This document shows, one piece after another, positions 15,649 to 22,600 of a stretch of DNA of 24,258 nucleotides. The DNA comes from Betaproteobacteria bacterium UBA5582. GTDB lineage: Bacteria; Pseudomonadota; Gammaproteobacteria; Burkholderiales; Rhodocyclaceae. Position 1 is the first letter of the stretch, and each line of letters starts with the position of its first letter. Both the position numbers and the translations under genes were made by a program. The stretch lies in assembly GCA_002425245.1 (NCBI GenBank), contig DILW01000191.1:1493-25750 (forward strand), written 5' to 3'. A model generated the notes under the pieces. That model searched no databases, had not been told where the DNA came from, and worked only from the letters and a program-made list of their open reading frames with translations.

Positions 15649-17907
15649 GTGAAACGAAAAGCACGAAACCTCCTTGTCCCGGCCAGTTTTCGGACTGCGG
15701 CACCCGGTTTTTCCCGGACCGGTGTTGCCATCGGCATCACCACCGCAATGTTTGCTCCGGTCGGCGCGTTCGCCGACGATGCGGCCAAAGAGACGGAAAT
15801 GAAAGCGGTGACCGTGGTCGAGCGCGTCATCGACCACAATCCCTACGCCGAGCCGGATGCGCCCTACAAGGCGCGCGTTTCCGGCGACGAGCGGCGCAAG
15901 CGTCCGCTGGCTGAAACCCCGGCCACCATCAACGTGCTGACCAAGACGCAGATCGAGGATTCCGGTTACACCGACCTGCGCGAAATTCTGGACTCCCAGC
16001 CGGGGATCACGCTCGGCACCGGGGAGAACGGCAACGCCTTCGGCGACCGCTACATCATCCGCGGCCAGGAAGCGCGCAGCGACGTCTTCGTCGACGGTCT
16101 GCGCGACCCGGGGATGTCCATCCGCGAGAGCTTCGCCGTCGAACAGGTCGAAGTCTCCAAGGGGCCGAGCTCCAGTTTCGCCGGCCGCGGCACCGCCGGT
16201 GGCGCGATCAACTCGATCACCAAGCAGGCGACCACCGACTATGACTTCACCAAGCTGTCGGTCGGCCTGGGTACCGACGACCATCGCCGCATCACCGTCG
16301 ATACCAACTACGCGCTGAGCGATACCGTGGCCCTGCGCGGCAACCTGCTCTACGGCTACGAAGAGGTGCCCGACCGCGCGCCCGCCGAGCGCGAGCGCAA
16401 GGGCCTGGCCCTGTCGGCGCTGCTCAAGCCGAGCGACAAGTTCGACATCGTCGTCGATTACTACGGCTTCCGCGGCGAAGATCGGCCGGACATGGGTTCC
16501 TACCTGTTCGGTGCGCTGCCCAATCGCAAACCGTTCAAGGACGAGCCGGTCTATGCCCAGAAGAAGGATTTCCTGAAGTCCGATGTCGATACGCTGACTG
16601 CCCGCCTGAAGTATCGCTTCAGCGACAAGGTGCGTCTGACCAACGCGACCCGTTGGGGCAAGACGGAGAACGGCTATGTGGCGACCGGGGCGAGCTATGT
16701 CAGCAACAGCGCGCTGCGCTTGAGCACCCATCAGGGCTGGCAGGAGGTGGATTACTTCGCCAACCAGACCAACCTGTTCGTCGATACCGAAATCGCCGGC
16801 ATGAAGCACGAGTGGAACTTCGGTCTGGAGTATACGGACCATGCCGTGCTCAACGGGGTGTATCAGTTCAGTGGTGTCACCGCTGCCAACAATGTTCCGT
16901 TCGCCGCAGTCTCCGGAGCGGTTTCGCGCAACTACTGGAAGGGGCGCTGGGACCAGGACTGGCAGGCGAAAGCGGTATCCGCTTTCGTCATGGATACGGT
17001 GGACCTGAGCGACAAATGGACGGCCTTTGCCGGCCTGCGTTACGACCGGACCAAAATCTCGCTGAAGACCCAGAACACCACCACCGGCGCCCTGACCGGC
17101 GATTACGGTTACAGCGAAAGCATGTGGAACGGTCATGTCGGCGTGACCTACAAGTTCCTGCCGGACGCCAACGTCTACCTGACTTACTCCAGTGCCCAGG
17201 ATCTCAACGGCGGCGAGTCGGATGTCGGTACCAGTGGCGGCTATGGCGGCCTGATCACGATCAACGGTCAGGCAGCCGGGGCGAAACCGGAGAAGACCGA
17301 AAACGTCGAACTGGGTACCAAGTGGAACCTGCTCGGTGGCAAGTTGCTGGCGACCGCGGCCCTGTTCCACATCCGGAAGACCGAGGTCATGGAGGCAACC
17401 GGCTACACCTCGACCGGAACCTTCAACAGCGCCGCCAACCGGGTTCGCGGTTTCGAGCTTGGCCTGTCCGGCAACATCACCGACAAGCTGAGCGCCTACG
17501 CCGGCCTGACGGTGATGGATGCGGAAGTCACCAAGTCGGCAAACCCGAACCACAAGGGCAAGACGATGAGCAACTTCGCCGACCGCTCGGCCTCGGCGCA
17601 ACTGCGTTACCAGGCGACGCCCAAGTTCGCCTTCGGTACCGCGGTCAAGTACGAGAGCAAGCGTTACGCCGGTGAACCGGATACGGCTGCCAGCTACAAC
17701 GCCGCTGGTCAGTACACCCAGCCGATTCCGTCCTACACCGTCGTGGACTTGTTCGCCGACTATCGCCTGACCAAGGCGGCCAAGCTGCGCCTGAACGTCG
17801 GCAACGTACTCGACAAGGATTACTACCTTGCCGGCTACCGTTCGGGTTCCTTCCTCTACAAGGGCGATGCCCGCAACACCCGGCTGACGCTCAACTACGA
17901 GTTCTAA
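15649..17907 (+). CDS. TonB-dependent siderophore receptor
   Basis: A 752-residue outer-membrane receptor for ferric siderophores. It starts with GTG at 15649, preceded by CAGG, and has a long signal region (to about residue 43, ending AFADD). A TonB-box-like EMKAVTVVER follows near 50. The plug domain (about 85-205) includes PATINVLTKTQIEDSG, LREILDSQPGI, RYIIRGQEARSDVFVDGLRDPG, VEVSKGPSSSFAGRGTAGGAIN; this is the siderophore-receptor (FhuA/Fiu-like) type. A 22-strand barrel follows and ends in the canonical C-terminal aromatic (NYEF). Linkage to a PiuC-type gene suggests a PiuA/Fiu-like catecholate receptor, but the ligand is not provable from sequence. It has a Fur-like site upstream and is followed by a hairpin. 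Confidence 0.92.
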   Translation: MKRKARNLLVPASFRTAAPGFSRTGVAIGITTAMFAPVGAFADDAAKETEMKAVTVVERVIDHNPYAEPDAPYKARVSGDERRKRPLAETPATINVLTKTQIEDSGYTDLREILDSQPGITLGTGENGNAFGDRYIIRGQEARSDVFVDGLRDPGMSIRESFAVEQVEVSKGPSSSFAGRGTAGGAINSITKQATTDYDFTKLSVGLGTDDHRRITVDTNYALSDTVALRGNLLYGYEEVPDRAPAERERKGLALSALLKPSDKFDIVVDYYGFRGEDRPDMGSYLFGALPNRKPFKDEPVYAQKKDFLKSDVDTLTARLKYRFSDKVRLTNATRWGKTENGYVATGASYVSNSALRLSTHQGWQEVDYFANQTNLFVDTEIAGMKHEWNFGLEYTDHAVLNGVYQFSGVTAANNVPFAAVSGAVSRNYWKGRWDQDWQAKAVSAFVMDTVDLSDKWTAFAGLRYDRTKISLKTQNTTTGALTGDYGYSESMWNGHVGVTYKFLPDANVYLTYSSAQDLNGGESDVGTSGGYGGLITINGQAAGAKPEKTENVELGTKWNLLGGKLLATAALFHIRKTEVMEATGYTSTGTFNSAANRVRGFELGLSGNITDKLSAYAGLTVMDAEVTKSANPNHKGKTMSNFADRSASAQLRYQATPKFAFGTAVKYESKRYAGEPDTAASYNAAGQYTQPIPSYTVVDLFADYRLTKAAKLRLNVGNVLDKDYYLAGYRSGSFLYKGDARNTRLTLNYEF

Positions 17908-17923
17908 GCCGTCACTGAAGGAA

Positions 17924-17950
17924 ACGGGCGAATCCCGCGGGTTCGCCCGT
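17924..17950 (+). terminator. stable hairpin between receptor and hydroxy-acid oxidase genes
   Basis: A nine-base perfect inverted repeat, ACGGGCGAA (17924-17932) and TTCGCCCGT (17942-17950), surrounds a nine-base loop. No run of T follows, so it is either a partial terminator/attenuator or an mRNA 3' stabiliser that would lower expression of the downstream genes relative to the receptor. It ends nine bases before the next ATG and could also hinder ribosome loading there. Confidence 0.5.
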
Positions 17951-17959
17951 CGTCATTGA

Positions 17960-19087
17960 ATGAAAGAAAATCGTCCGCCGCTGACCGCCGTTCCCGCCGA
18001 AATCCGGTGCGCCCAGGATTACGAGTACCTGGCCGAGCATTTCCTGGCGCCTGATCGTCTGGCCTACATCGCCGGCGGTTGCGGGCATGAAACGACGCTG
18101 GCGGCGAATCGCGCGGCCTTCGAGCGCACCCGGATCTGGCCGCGCCTGCTGCGCGAGCTGGGGCAGGGGCATACGGCGCTGGAGATGTTCGGCCGTCGTC
18201 TGGCCCATCCCATCCTGCTGGCGCCGCTCGCCTACCAGACGCTGGCTCACCCGCAGGGTGAGATCGATGTCGCCCGTGGTGCGGCGGCGACCGACAGTGG
18301 CTTCGTGCTGAGCACCCTGGCCGGGCGCACGCTCGAAGACGTGGCCGCGCAGGCCGGCGCGGAGCGCTGGTTCCAGCTCTATTTCCAGGGGGCGCGCCGG
18401 CATACCCTCGACCTCGTCCGGCGCGCCGAAGCGGCCGGCTACTGGGTACTGGTGGTAACGCTGGACACGGCGATCAAGCTGCCCAGCCTGCGCGCCCAGC
18501 GCACCGGTTTCGCGATGCCGGCGGCGGTGCGTGCCGCCAATTTGGCGAACTACCCGGAAGCGGCGCCGCGTGCCATCGAACGCGGGCAGAGCCGCGTCTT
18601 CCAGGGCGTGATGGCGCAGGCACCGAGCTGGGCCGACCTCGACTGGCTGCTTGCCGAGACCCGGCTGCCGGTGGTGGTCAAGGGCGTGCTGCATCCGCAG
18701 GACGCGGCGCTGCTCAAGGCGCGCGGTGTCGCCGGGCAGATCGTCTCCAACCATGGCGGCCGCTCGCTCGACGGCGTGCCGGCCAGCCTGGCCGTGTTGC
18801 CGGCGATCCGCGCCGCGGTCGGCGATGACTATCCGCTACTGCTCGACAGCGGCATCCGCAGCGGTGGCGATGTGTTCAAGGCACTGGCGCTGGGCGCCGA
18901 CGCGGTCCTGGTCGGCCGTTTGCAGACCTATGCGCTGGCTGTTGCCGGCGCGCTCGGCGTCGCCCACATCCTGCGCCTGCTGCGCGAAGAACTTGAAGTG
19001 TGCATGGCGCAGGCGGGCTGCGCGACGCTGGCCGACATCGGTCCGGCGATGATTTTCAGGGAAACGGGAGAAGAAACAGGATGTTGA
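17960..19087 (+). CDS. FMN-dependent alpha-hydroxy-acid oxidase/dehydrogenase family protein
   Basis: A 375-residue TIM-barrel flavoprotein of the lactate dehydrogenase LldD / glycolate oxidase family. Recognisable are AYIAGG near 35 (substrate Tyr), APLAYQ near 89 (FMN contact), FQLYFQ near 138, Lys241 in VVKGVL, the catalytic SNHGGR with His265 and Arg268, DSGIRSGGDV near 297 and the FMN phosphate site GADAVLVGR near 313. The usual G-x-R-x-x-D-x-R-N segment after the TLDT strand is replaced by LPSLRAQRTGF, marking a divergent subgroup. There is no clear Shine-Dalgarno before the ATG at 17960. Its end overlaps piuC by seven bases, implying coupled translation. Substrate unknown; an iron-linked role (for example on a hydroxylated siderophore or a hydroxycarboxylate) is inference from context only. 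Confidence 0.85.
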   Translation: MKENRPPLTAVPAEIRCAQDYEYLAEHFLAPDRLAYIAGGCGHETTLAANRAAFERTRIWPRLLRELGQGHTALEMFGRRLAHPILLAPLAYQTLAHPQGEIDVARGAAATDSGFVLSTLAGRTLEDVAAQAGAERWFQLYFQGARRHTLDLVRRAEAAGYWVLVVTLDTAIKLPSLRAQRTGFAMPAAVRAANLANYPEAAPRAIERGQSRVFQGVMAQAPSWADLDWLLAETRLPVVVKGVLHPQDAALLKARGVAGQIVSNHGGRSLDGVPASLAVLPAIRAAVGDDYPLLLDSGIRSGGDVFKALALGADAVLVGRLQTYALAVAGALGVAHILRLLREELEVCMAQAGCATLADIGPAMIFRETGEETGC

Positions 19088-19764
19088 TTCCAATCGAAGG
19101 CGTGCTCAGCAAGGACGAAGTCCGACAATTTCGCAGCCAGCTCGACGCGGCCGACTGGCAGGATGGCCTGAAGACAGCCGGCACCCTGGCCCGCGCGGTC
19201 AAGCGCAACCTGCAGCTGGAGGACGGCTCGCCGCTGGCGGTCGAGCTCGGCAACCGCATCCTGAGGAAGCTGGGCAATAACCCGCTGTTCATCTCGGCGG
19301 CCCTGCCGGCGCGCATCTATCCGCCCAAGTTCAACCGCTACGCCGACGGTGGCACCTATGGCGCCCATGTCGACAGCGCGGTGATGCAGGTGCCGGGCAC
19401 CGCGATTTCGGTGCGCAGCGACCTGTCGGCGACCCTGTTCCTGGCCGAGCCGGACGAATACGAAGGCGGCGAGCTGGAAATCGAAGGGCCCTTCGGCATT
19501 CAGGCCGCGAAGCTGGCGGCCGGCGATCTGGTGCTTTATCCGTCGAGCAGCCTGCACCGGGTGACGCCGGTGACGCAAGGCGCGCGCGTCGCTTCCTTCA
19601 TGTGGATCCAGAGCATGGTCCAGAACGACAGTTCGCGCACGCTGCTCTTCGATCTCGACCAGGCGATCCAGGGCATGACCGCGGTCGTGCCGCCCGACGA
19701 TGAACGGCTGCTCAAGCTGACTGCCGTCTATCACAACCTGCTGCGCCAGTGGGCGCAGCCCTAA
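19081..19764 (+). CDS. piuC: PiuC/YbiX-type 2-oxoglutarate/Fe(II) oxygenase (PKHD-type hydroxylase)
   Basis: A 227-residue Fe(II)/2-oxoglutarate dioxygenase, close in length to E. coli YbiX (225). Iron ligands are His96 and Asp98 in GAHVDSA and His159 in SLHRVTPV; Arg169 in GARVASFMW should bind 2-oxoglutarate. Other family hallmarks are NRYADGGTYG just upstream of the first His, LFLAEPDEYEGGEL near 119 and VLYPSSSLH. The ATG at 19081 is preceded by GGAGAAG at the right distance and lies inside the final codons of the hydroxy-acid oxidase. PiuC genes usually neighbour PiuA/Fiu siderophore receptors and are iron-repressed; the substrate is not known to me. Here it sits between the oxidase and an iron-binding protein. 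Confidence 0.92.
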   Translation: MLIPIEGVLSKDEVRQFRSQLDAADWQDGLKTAGTLARAVKRNLQLEDGSPLAVELGNRILRKLGNNPLFISAALPARIYPPKFNRYADGGTYGAHVDSAVMQVPGTAISVRSDLSATLFLAEPDEYEGGELEIEGPFGIQAAKLAAGDLVLYPSSSLHRVTPVTQGARVASFMWIQSMVQNDSSRTLLFDLDQAIQGMTAVVPPDDERLLKLTAVYHNLLRQWAQP

Positions 19765-19781
19765 CCCCAGGCAGAACGACG

Positions 19782-20792
19782 ATGAAAAAACTGTTTCCCG
19801 TGTTCGCCGCCTTGCTCTCGCTGAATGCAGCACAGGCCCAGGAGAAAGTGCTGAATCTCTATTCGGCCCGCCATTACCAGGCCGACGAGGCGCTGTACAA
19901 CGACTTCACCAAACAGACCGGCATCCGCATCAACCGCATCGAAGGCAAGGCGCACGAGTTGCTGGAACGCATCCGCAACGAAGGCGCGAACAGTCCGGCC
20001 GACGTCTTCATCACCGTCGATGCTGCCAGCCTGGCCGTGGCCAACGCCTGGGGCATCTTCGCGCCGGTCAAGTCGGCGGTGCTGGAGAGCCGGATTCCCG
20101 CCCACCTGCGGTCGGACACCTGGTTTGCCTTCTCGACCCGGGCGCGGATGATCATCTACAACAAGCGCAAGCTCAAGGCCGAAGACGTGCCGACTTACGA
20201 ATCGCTCGCCGATCCCAGGCTGAAAGGCCTGTATTGCAGCATTCCCGGCGGGCACATCTACAACCTGACCTGGGTTGCCGCACAGGTTGCCCATCACGGC
20301 GAAGCCAAGGCTGAGGAATGGGCGCGCGGGCTGGTGGCCAATCTGGCGCGCACCCCGAAAGGCGGGGATACCGACCAGATCAAGTCGGTTGCCAGCGGCG
20401 AGTGCGGCGTGGCCGTCTCGAACAGCTATTACCTGGCCCGGATGATGGCCTCGGAGCGGGTCGAGGACCGCAACCTGGTCAAGCGGCTCGGCGTCGTCTG
20501 GCCGAACCAGAACGGCTATGGCGCCCACATCAACGTTTCCGGCGGCGGCATGGTCAAGACCAGCCGCAACCGCGAAGCGGCGCTGCGCTTCCTCGAATAC
20601 CTGGCCAGCGACGACGCCCAGCGCTATTTCGCCAACGGCAACAACGAGTGGCCGGCGGTGCCGACGGTCAAGGTGCATAACGAGGAGTTGGCCGAACTCG
20701 GTCCGTTCAAGCCGGATACGACGCCGCTGGTGACGATTGCCAACCAGTTGCCGGCAGCGCAGAAGCTGCTGGACCGGGCGGGGTATCGCTGA
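19782..20792 (+). CDS. periplasmic Fe(3+) ABC-transporter substrate-binding protein (FbpA/FutA-like)
   Basis: A 336-residue secreted protein. A signal peptide of about 19 residues ends AQA. The mature N-terminus VLNLYSARHYQAD carries Tyr27 and Tyr32 as in FutA-type proteins, and the adjacent iron-binding tyrosines Y216-Y217 lie in VSNSYYLARM. Other family features are PADVFITVDAASL near 72, RARMIIYNK near 120 and the C-terminal NNEWPAVP. It should bind ferric ion in the periplasm for an FbpB/FbpC-type permease and ATPase, but neither is present here: a strong terminator follows directly. The start ATG at 19782 is 17 bases after the piuC stop, so it is probably the last gene of the receptor cassette. 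Confidence 0.9.
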   Translation: MKKLFPVFAALLSLNAAQAQEKVLNLYSARHYQADEALYNDFTKQTGIRINRIEGKAHELLERIRNEGANSPADVFITVDAASLAVANAWGIFAPVKSAVLESRIPAHLRSDTWFAFSTRARMIIYNKRKLKAEDVPTYESLADPRLKGLYCSIPGGHIYNLTWVAAQVAHHGEAKAEEWARGLVANLARTPKGGDTDQIKSVASGECGVAVSNSYYLARMMASERVEDRNLVKRLGVVWPNQNGYGAHINVSGGGMVKTSRNREAALRFLEYLASDDAQRYFANGNNEWPAVPTVKVHNEELAELGPFKPDTTPLVTIANQLPAAQKLLDRAGYR

Positions 20793-20802
20793 GAGGGAAT
20801 GA

Positions 20803-20830
20803 AAAACGGGAACCAGGCGGTTCCCGTTTT
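20803..20830. terminator. bidirectional intrinsic terminator between the iron-binding protein and bfd
   Basis: A perfect 12-base stem, AAAACGGGAACC (20803-20814) and GGTTCCCGTTTT (20819-20830), encloses a four-base loop. The A and T ends provide a U-tract in both directions, so it ends the plus-strand siderophore cassette and the minus-strand bfd gene. Confidence 0.9.
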
Positions 20831-20848
20831 ACTTGGCGTGGCGGGCTT

Positions 20849-21052
20849 TCAGGCCGCCATGCGAGCGAGCTTGGCGGGTTTGTTCTGGTGGCTGTGGGCT
20901 TCCTTCAGGCACTCGTGTGCGCACGTAGCGCAGCGGCCACAATCGCGGGTGACACCGAGGTCACGGCGCAGATCCTTGAGCGTGCGCGCGCCGCTCTCCG
21001 CCGCTTCGCGGATTTGGCGATCGGTGACTGCCTGGCAAACGCAAACGTACAT
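20849..21052 (-). CDS. bfd: bacterioferritin-associated ferredoxin
   Basis: A 67-residue [2Fe-2S] protein. The cluster ligands C4 and C6 (CVC at the start) and C38 and C41 (DCGRC) follow the Bfd pattern C-x-C-x31-C-x2-C. It binds bacterioferritin and passes electrons to the stored ferric core so that iron is released, normally under iron shortage. The internal ATG at 21052 is chosen because MYVCVCQAVT is the family N-terminus and a GGAG ribosome site is nearby. It has its own promoter with a Fur-like operator and is separated from the two upstream bacterioferritin genes by a terminator, allowing opposite regulation of storage and release. The C-terminal tail after residue 50 is basic and ends KPAKLARMAA. 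Confidence 0.93.
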   Translation of the reverse strand: MYVCVCQAVTDRQIREAAESGARTLKDLRRDLGVTRDCGRCATCAHECLKEAHSHQNKPAKLARMAA

Positions 21053-21090
21053 GACCCGTCTCCGTCGTGATTCAAATAAGAACAATTTGC

Positions 21091-21118
21091 ATTCTATACA
21101 AATGCGAATGAATGTCAA
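21091..21118 (-). promoter_or_regulatory. bfd promoter
   Basis: On the minus strand a perfect -35 TTGACA (21118-21113) is followed after 16 bases by TAGAAT (21096-21091), five of six matches. The predicted transcript starts near 21084 and gives a leader of about 32 bases. A strong core promoter of this kind fits a repressor-controlled gene. Confidence 0.75.
21103..21117. promoter_or_regulatory. Fur-like operator in the bfd promoter
   Basis: TGCGAATgAATGTCA has 10 of 14 matches to the Fur 7-1-7 consensus and overlaps the -35 and spacer of the bfd promoter. A second A/T-rich half-site cluster with AAGAACAATTTGCATT lies at 21078-21093 over the -10. Bfd is classically Fur-repressed, so a Fur site here is expected; the exact register is uncertain. 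Confidence 0.55.
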
Positions 21119-21204
21119 TAAACCTTGAGCGTTTTGTTGTCTTGATGACAATTCCCGTTCCGTGGCCTCCTTGTCGCAAAAAGAATGCCCGGACGGCGGG
21201 CAAT

Positions 21205-21233
21205 AAAAAACCGCGGACACGCCGCGGTTTTTT
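21205..21233. terminator. intrinsic terminator after the bacterioferritin genes
   Basis: CCGCGG (21211-21216) and CCGCGG (21222-21227) form a six-base GC stem with a five-base loop, flanked by six A and six T so that the stem can extend to 12 pairs. It lies 19 bases after the stop of the second bacterioferritin gene on the minus strand and upstream of the bfd promoter, insulating the two units. Confidence 0.9.
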
Positions 21234-21251
21234 CCTTGGGGGAAAGCGGGA

Positions 21252-21734
21252 TCAGCCTTCGCCCGGTTCCATGTGCGCTTGCAGGTAATTCGGCAGGGTC
21301 ACATCGGCGATCAGCGTCTGCTGGGTCTCCAGCCAGTCGATGGCTTCCTCGCAGTGTTCGAGCAGGTCTTCCAGCAGTTCGCGGCTGACGTAGTCCTGGG
21401 AGTCTTCGCACAGGGCGATCGCCTCGATCAGCAGCGGGCGCTGGATGGTCTGCTCGTACTTCAGGTCGCCTTGCAGACATTCGACGACGTTCTCGCCGAT
21501 CATCAGCTTGCCGAGGTTCTGCAGGTTGGGCAGGCCTTCGAGGAAGAGGATGCGCTCGATCAGTTCGTCGGCTTCCTTCATGACGCGGATCGACTGCTTG
21601 TACTGGTAGTCGTTGAGCTTTTCCAGGCCCCAGTTGCGGAACATGCGGGCGTGCAGGAAATACTGGTTGATCGAGGTCAGCTCGTTTTTGAGGACCTTGT
21701 TGAGGATGTCGATGACCTTCTTGTCGCCTTTCAT
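21252..21734 (-). CDS. bfr: bacterioferritin, haem-type subunit with degenerate ferroxidase centre
   Basis: A 160-residue bacterioferritin very similar to E. coli Bfr over its first half (NQYFLHARMF, ERILFLEGLPNLQ). Haem ligand Met52 is present (RVMKEAD). Of the six ferroxidase ligands, Glu18 and Glu94 remain, but E51 is Val, H54 is Glu, E127 is Cys128 and H130 is Ala131 (numbering shifts by one after about 100). It should therefore bind haem at subunit interfaces but not oxidise iron efficiently alone. The next-door subunit has the opposite set, so a mixed 24-mer is likely, as in the alpha/beta bacterioferritin of Pseudomonas putida. The start has a GAGGAG ribosome site overlapping the stop of the upstream bfr gene, which favours coupled synthesis. 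Confidence 0.93.
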   Translation of the reverse strand: MKGDKKVIDILNKVLKNELTSINQYFLHARMFRNWGLEKLNDYQYKQSIRVMKEADELIERILFLEGLPNLQNLGKLMIGENVVECLQGDLKYEQTIQRPLLIEAIALCEDSQDYVSRELLEDLLEHCEEAIDWLETQQTLIADVTLPNYLQAHMEPGEG

Positions 21735-21744
21735 GTCGCGCTCC

Positions 21745-22230
21745 TCAGGCCGGGCTGCCCGAGCCCATCTGGCTCTGCAGATAGTTGGGCAGGCCGACCA
21801 GATCGATCAGGCGCAGCTGTTTTTCCAGGAAGTAGGCGTGGTCGACTTCGGTGTCTTCGAGTTGCACCTGCAGTATGTCGCGGGAGACGTAATCCTGGGC
21901 TTTTTCGCAGGCGGCGATGGCCTTCTTGAGGTGGCCATCGACCTCGTATTCCAGCGCCAGATCTGCCTTGAGCATGTCCGGGACAGCCTTGCCGACCTTC
22001 ATCGGGTTACGCTTGGACAGGTCCGGTTTGCCTTCCAGGAAGAGGATGCGCTGGATCAGGGCGCGGGCGTGCTGGCGCTCGTGGTCGGATTCGTGGATCG
22101 ACTTTTCGGCCAGCTCGTTGAGACCCATGTCGGCGTACATCTCGCCGTGGATCAGGTACTGGTCGACGGCAGTCAGTTCGCCGGTCAGCAGGTCATTGAG
22201 GATGTCGATGATTTTCTTGTCGCCCTTCAT
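21745..22230 (-). CDS. bfr: bacterioferritin, ferroxidase-type subunit lacking haem Met52
   Basis: A 161-residue bacterioferritin. All six ferroxidase ligands are present: Glu18, Glu51, His54, Glu94, Glu128 and His131 (the last two equal E127 and H130 of E. coli). Residue 52 is Arg instead of the haem-coordinating Met. It therefore looks like the catalytic iron-oxidising subunit, with haem sites supplied by the partner encoded 10 bases downstream. The ATG at 22230 is preceded by CGGAGA and begins the conserved MKGDKKIID. The N-terminal residues are almost identical to the partner, indicating an old tandem duplication. Together they store iron as a ferric mineral in the cytoplasm and protect from Fenton chemistry. 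Confidence 0.93.
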   Translation of the reverse strand: MKGDKKIIDILNDLLTGELTAVDQYLIHGEMYADMGLNELAEKSIHESDHERQHARALIQRILFLEGKPDLSKRNPMKVGKAVPDMLKADLALEYEVDGHLKKAIAACEKAQDYVSRDILQVQLEDTEVDHAYFLEKQLRLIDLVGLPNYLQSQMGSGSPA

Positions 22231-22322
22231 GGCATTTCTCCGCAAGTTAGGAAATGGCTGGCTGGCGTGACGCGGCTGGCTTGCCGTGAGCCGGATTGTA
22301 GAAGCTCAGACGCCGCATTTGA

Positions 22323-22345
22323 AGCATTGTTCCCGGAAAAATGCT
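22323..22345. terminator. imperfect hairpin between feoC and the bacterioferritin genes
   Basis: AGCATT (22323-22328) pairs with AATGCT (22340-22345); two more T-A pairs after one mismatch close a five-base loop CCCGG. It lies 15 bases after the feoC stop on the minus strand. No long T-run follows on that strand, so termination would be partial. The remaining part of this 129-base gap, toward the bfr ATG, shows no clear promoter. Confidence 0.35.
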
Positions 22346-22359
22346 TTATTTACAATGGA

Positions 22360-22593
22360 TTACGAACCGTTCTCATTTACCCACTCGAACAGCTCGATGG
22401 TCTCCGGTTTGCATTTGCTGCAGCCGCCGCCGCAGGCGGTGCCGCTGGGGAGGCGGCGCAGGCGACCCTTGCGGATCAGCAGGTCGAGCATGCCGCGCAG
22501 CGCCTCCGGCTGGGTATCAAGTATTTCGGCCAGATCGGTCAGGCTGCCACGCTTGTATTGGCGGAAGTGGTTTTCGAGGCGGGCCAGGATCAT
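22360..22593 (-). CDS. feoC: FeoC-like ferrous iron transport regulator
   Basis: A 77-residue winged-helix protein. Helix-turn-helix residues span about 17-48 (SLTDLAEILDTQPEALRGMLDLLIRKGRL), followed by the wing with three cysteines C54-x3-C58-x2-C61 in CGGGCSKC. This is the FeoC arrangement, where the cysteines can hold an iron-sulfur cluster; enterobacterial FeoC usually has four, here three are seen. It starts 7 bases after the feoB stop on the minus strand, as expected for the last gene of a feoABC operon. FeoC binds FeoB and is proposed to control its stability or activity; DNA binding is doubtful for the family. Confidence 0.85.
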   Translation of the reverse strand: MILARLENHFRQYKRGSLTDLAEILDTQPEALRGMLDLLIRKGRLRRLPSGTACGGGCSKCKPETIELFEWVNENGS

Positions 22594-22600
22594 GGCGATC

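Noticed and set aside
15508..17601. Open frame of 697 codons on the minus strand opposite the siderophore receptor
   Set aside because: The plus strand has an unmistakable TonB-dependent receptor; the antisense product shows no motif and is explained by codon bias.
22370..22384. Possible Fur-like sequence at the end of feoC
   Set aside because: It resembles a Fur half site but matches only about half of the palindrome and is inside coding sequence, so I did not call it an operator.
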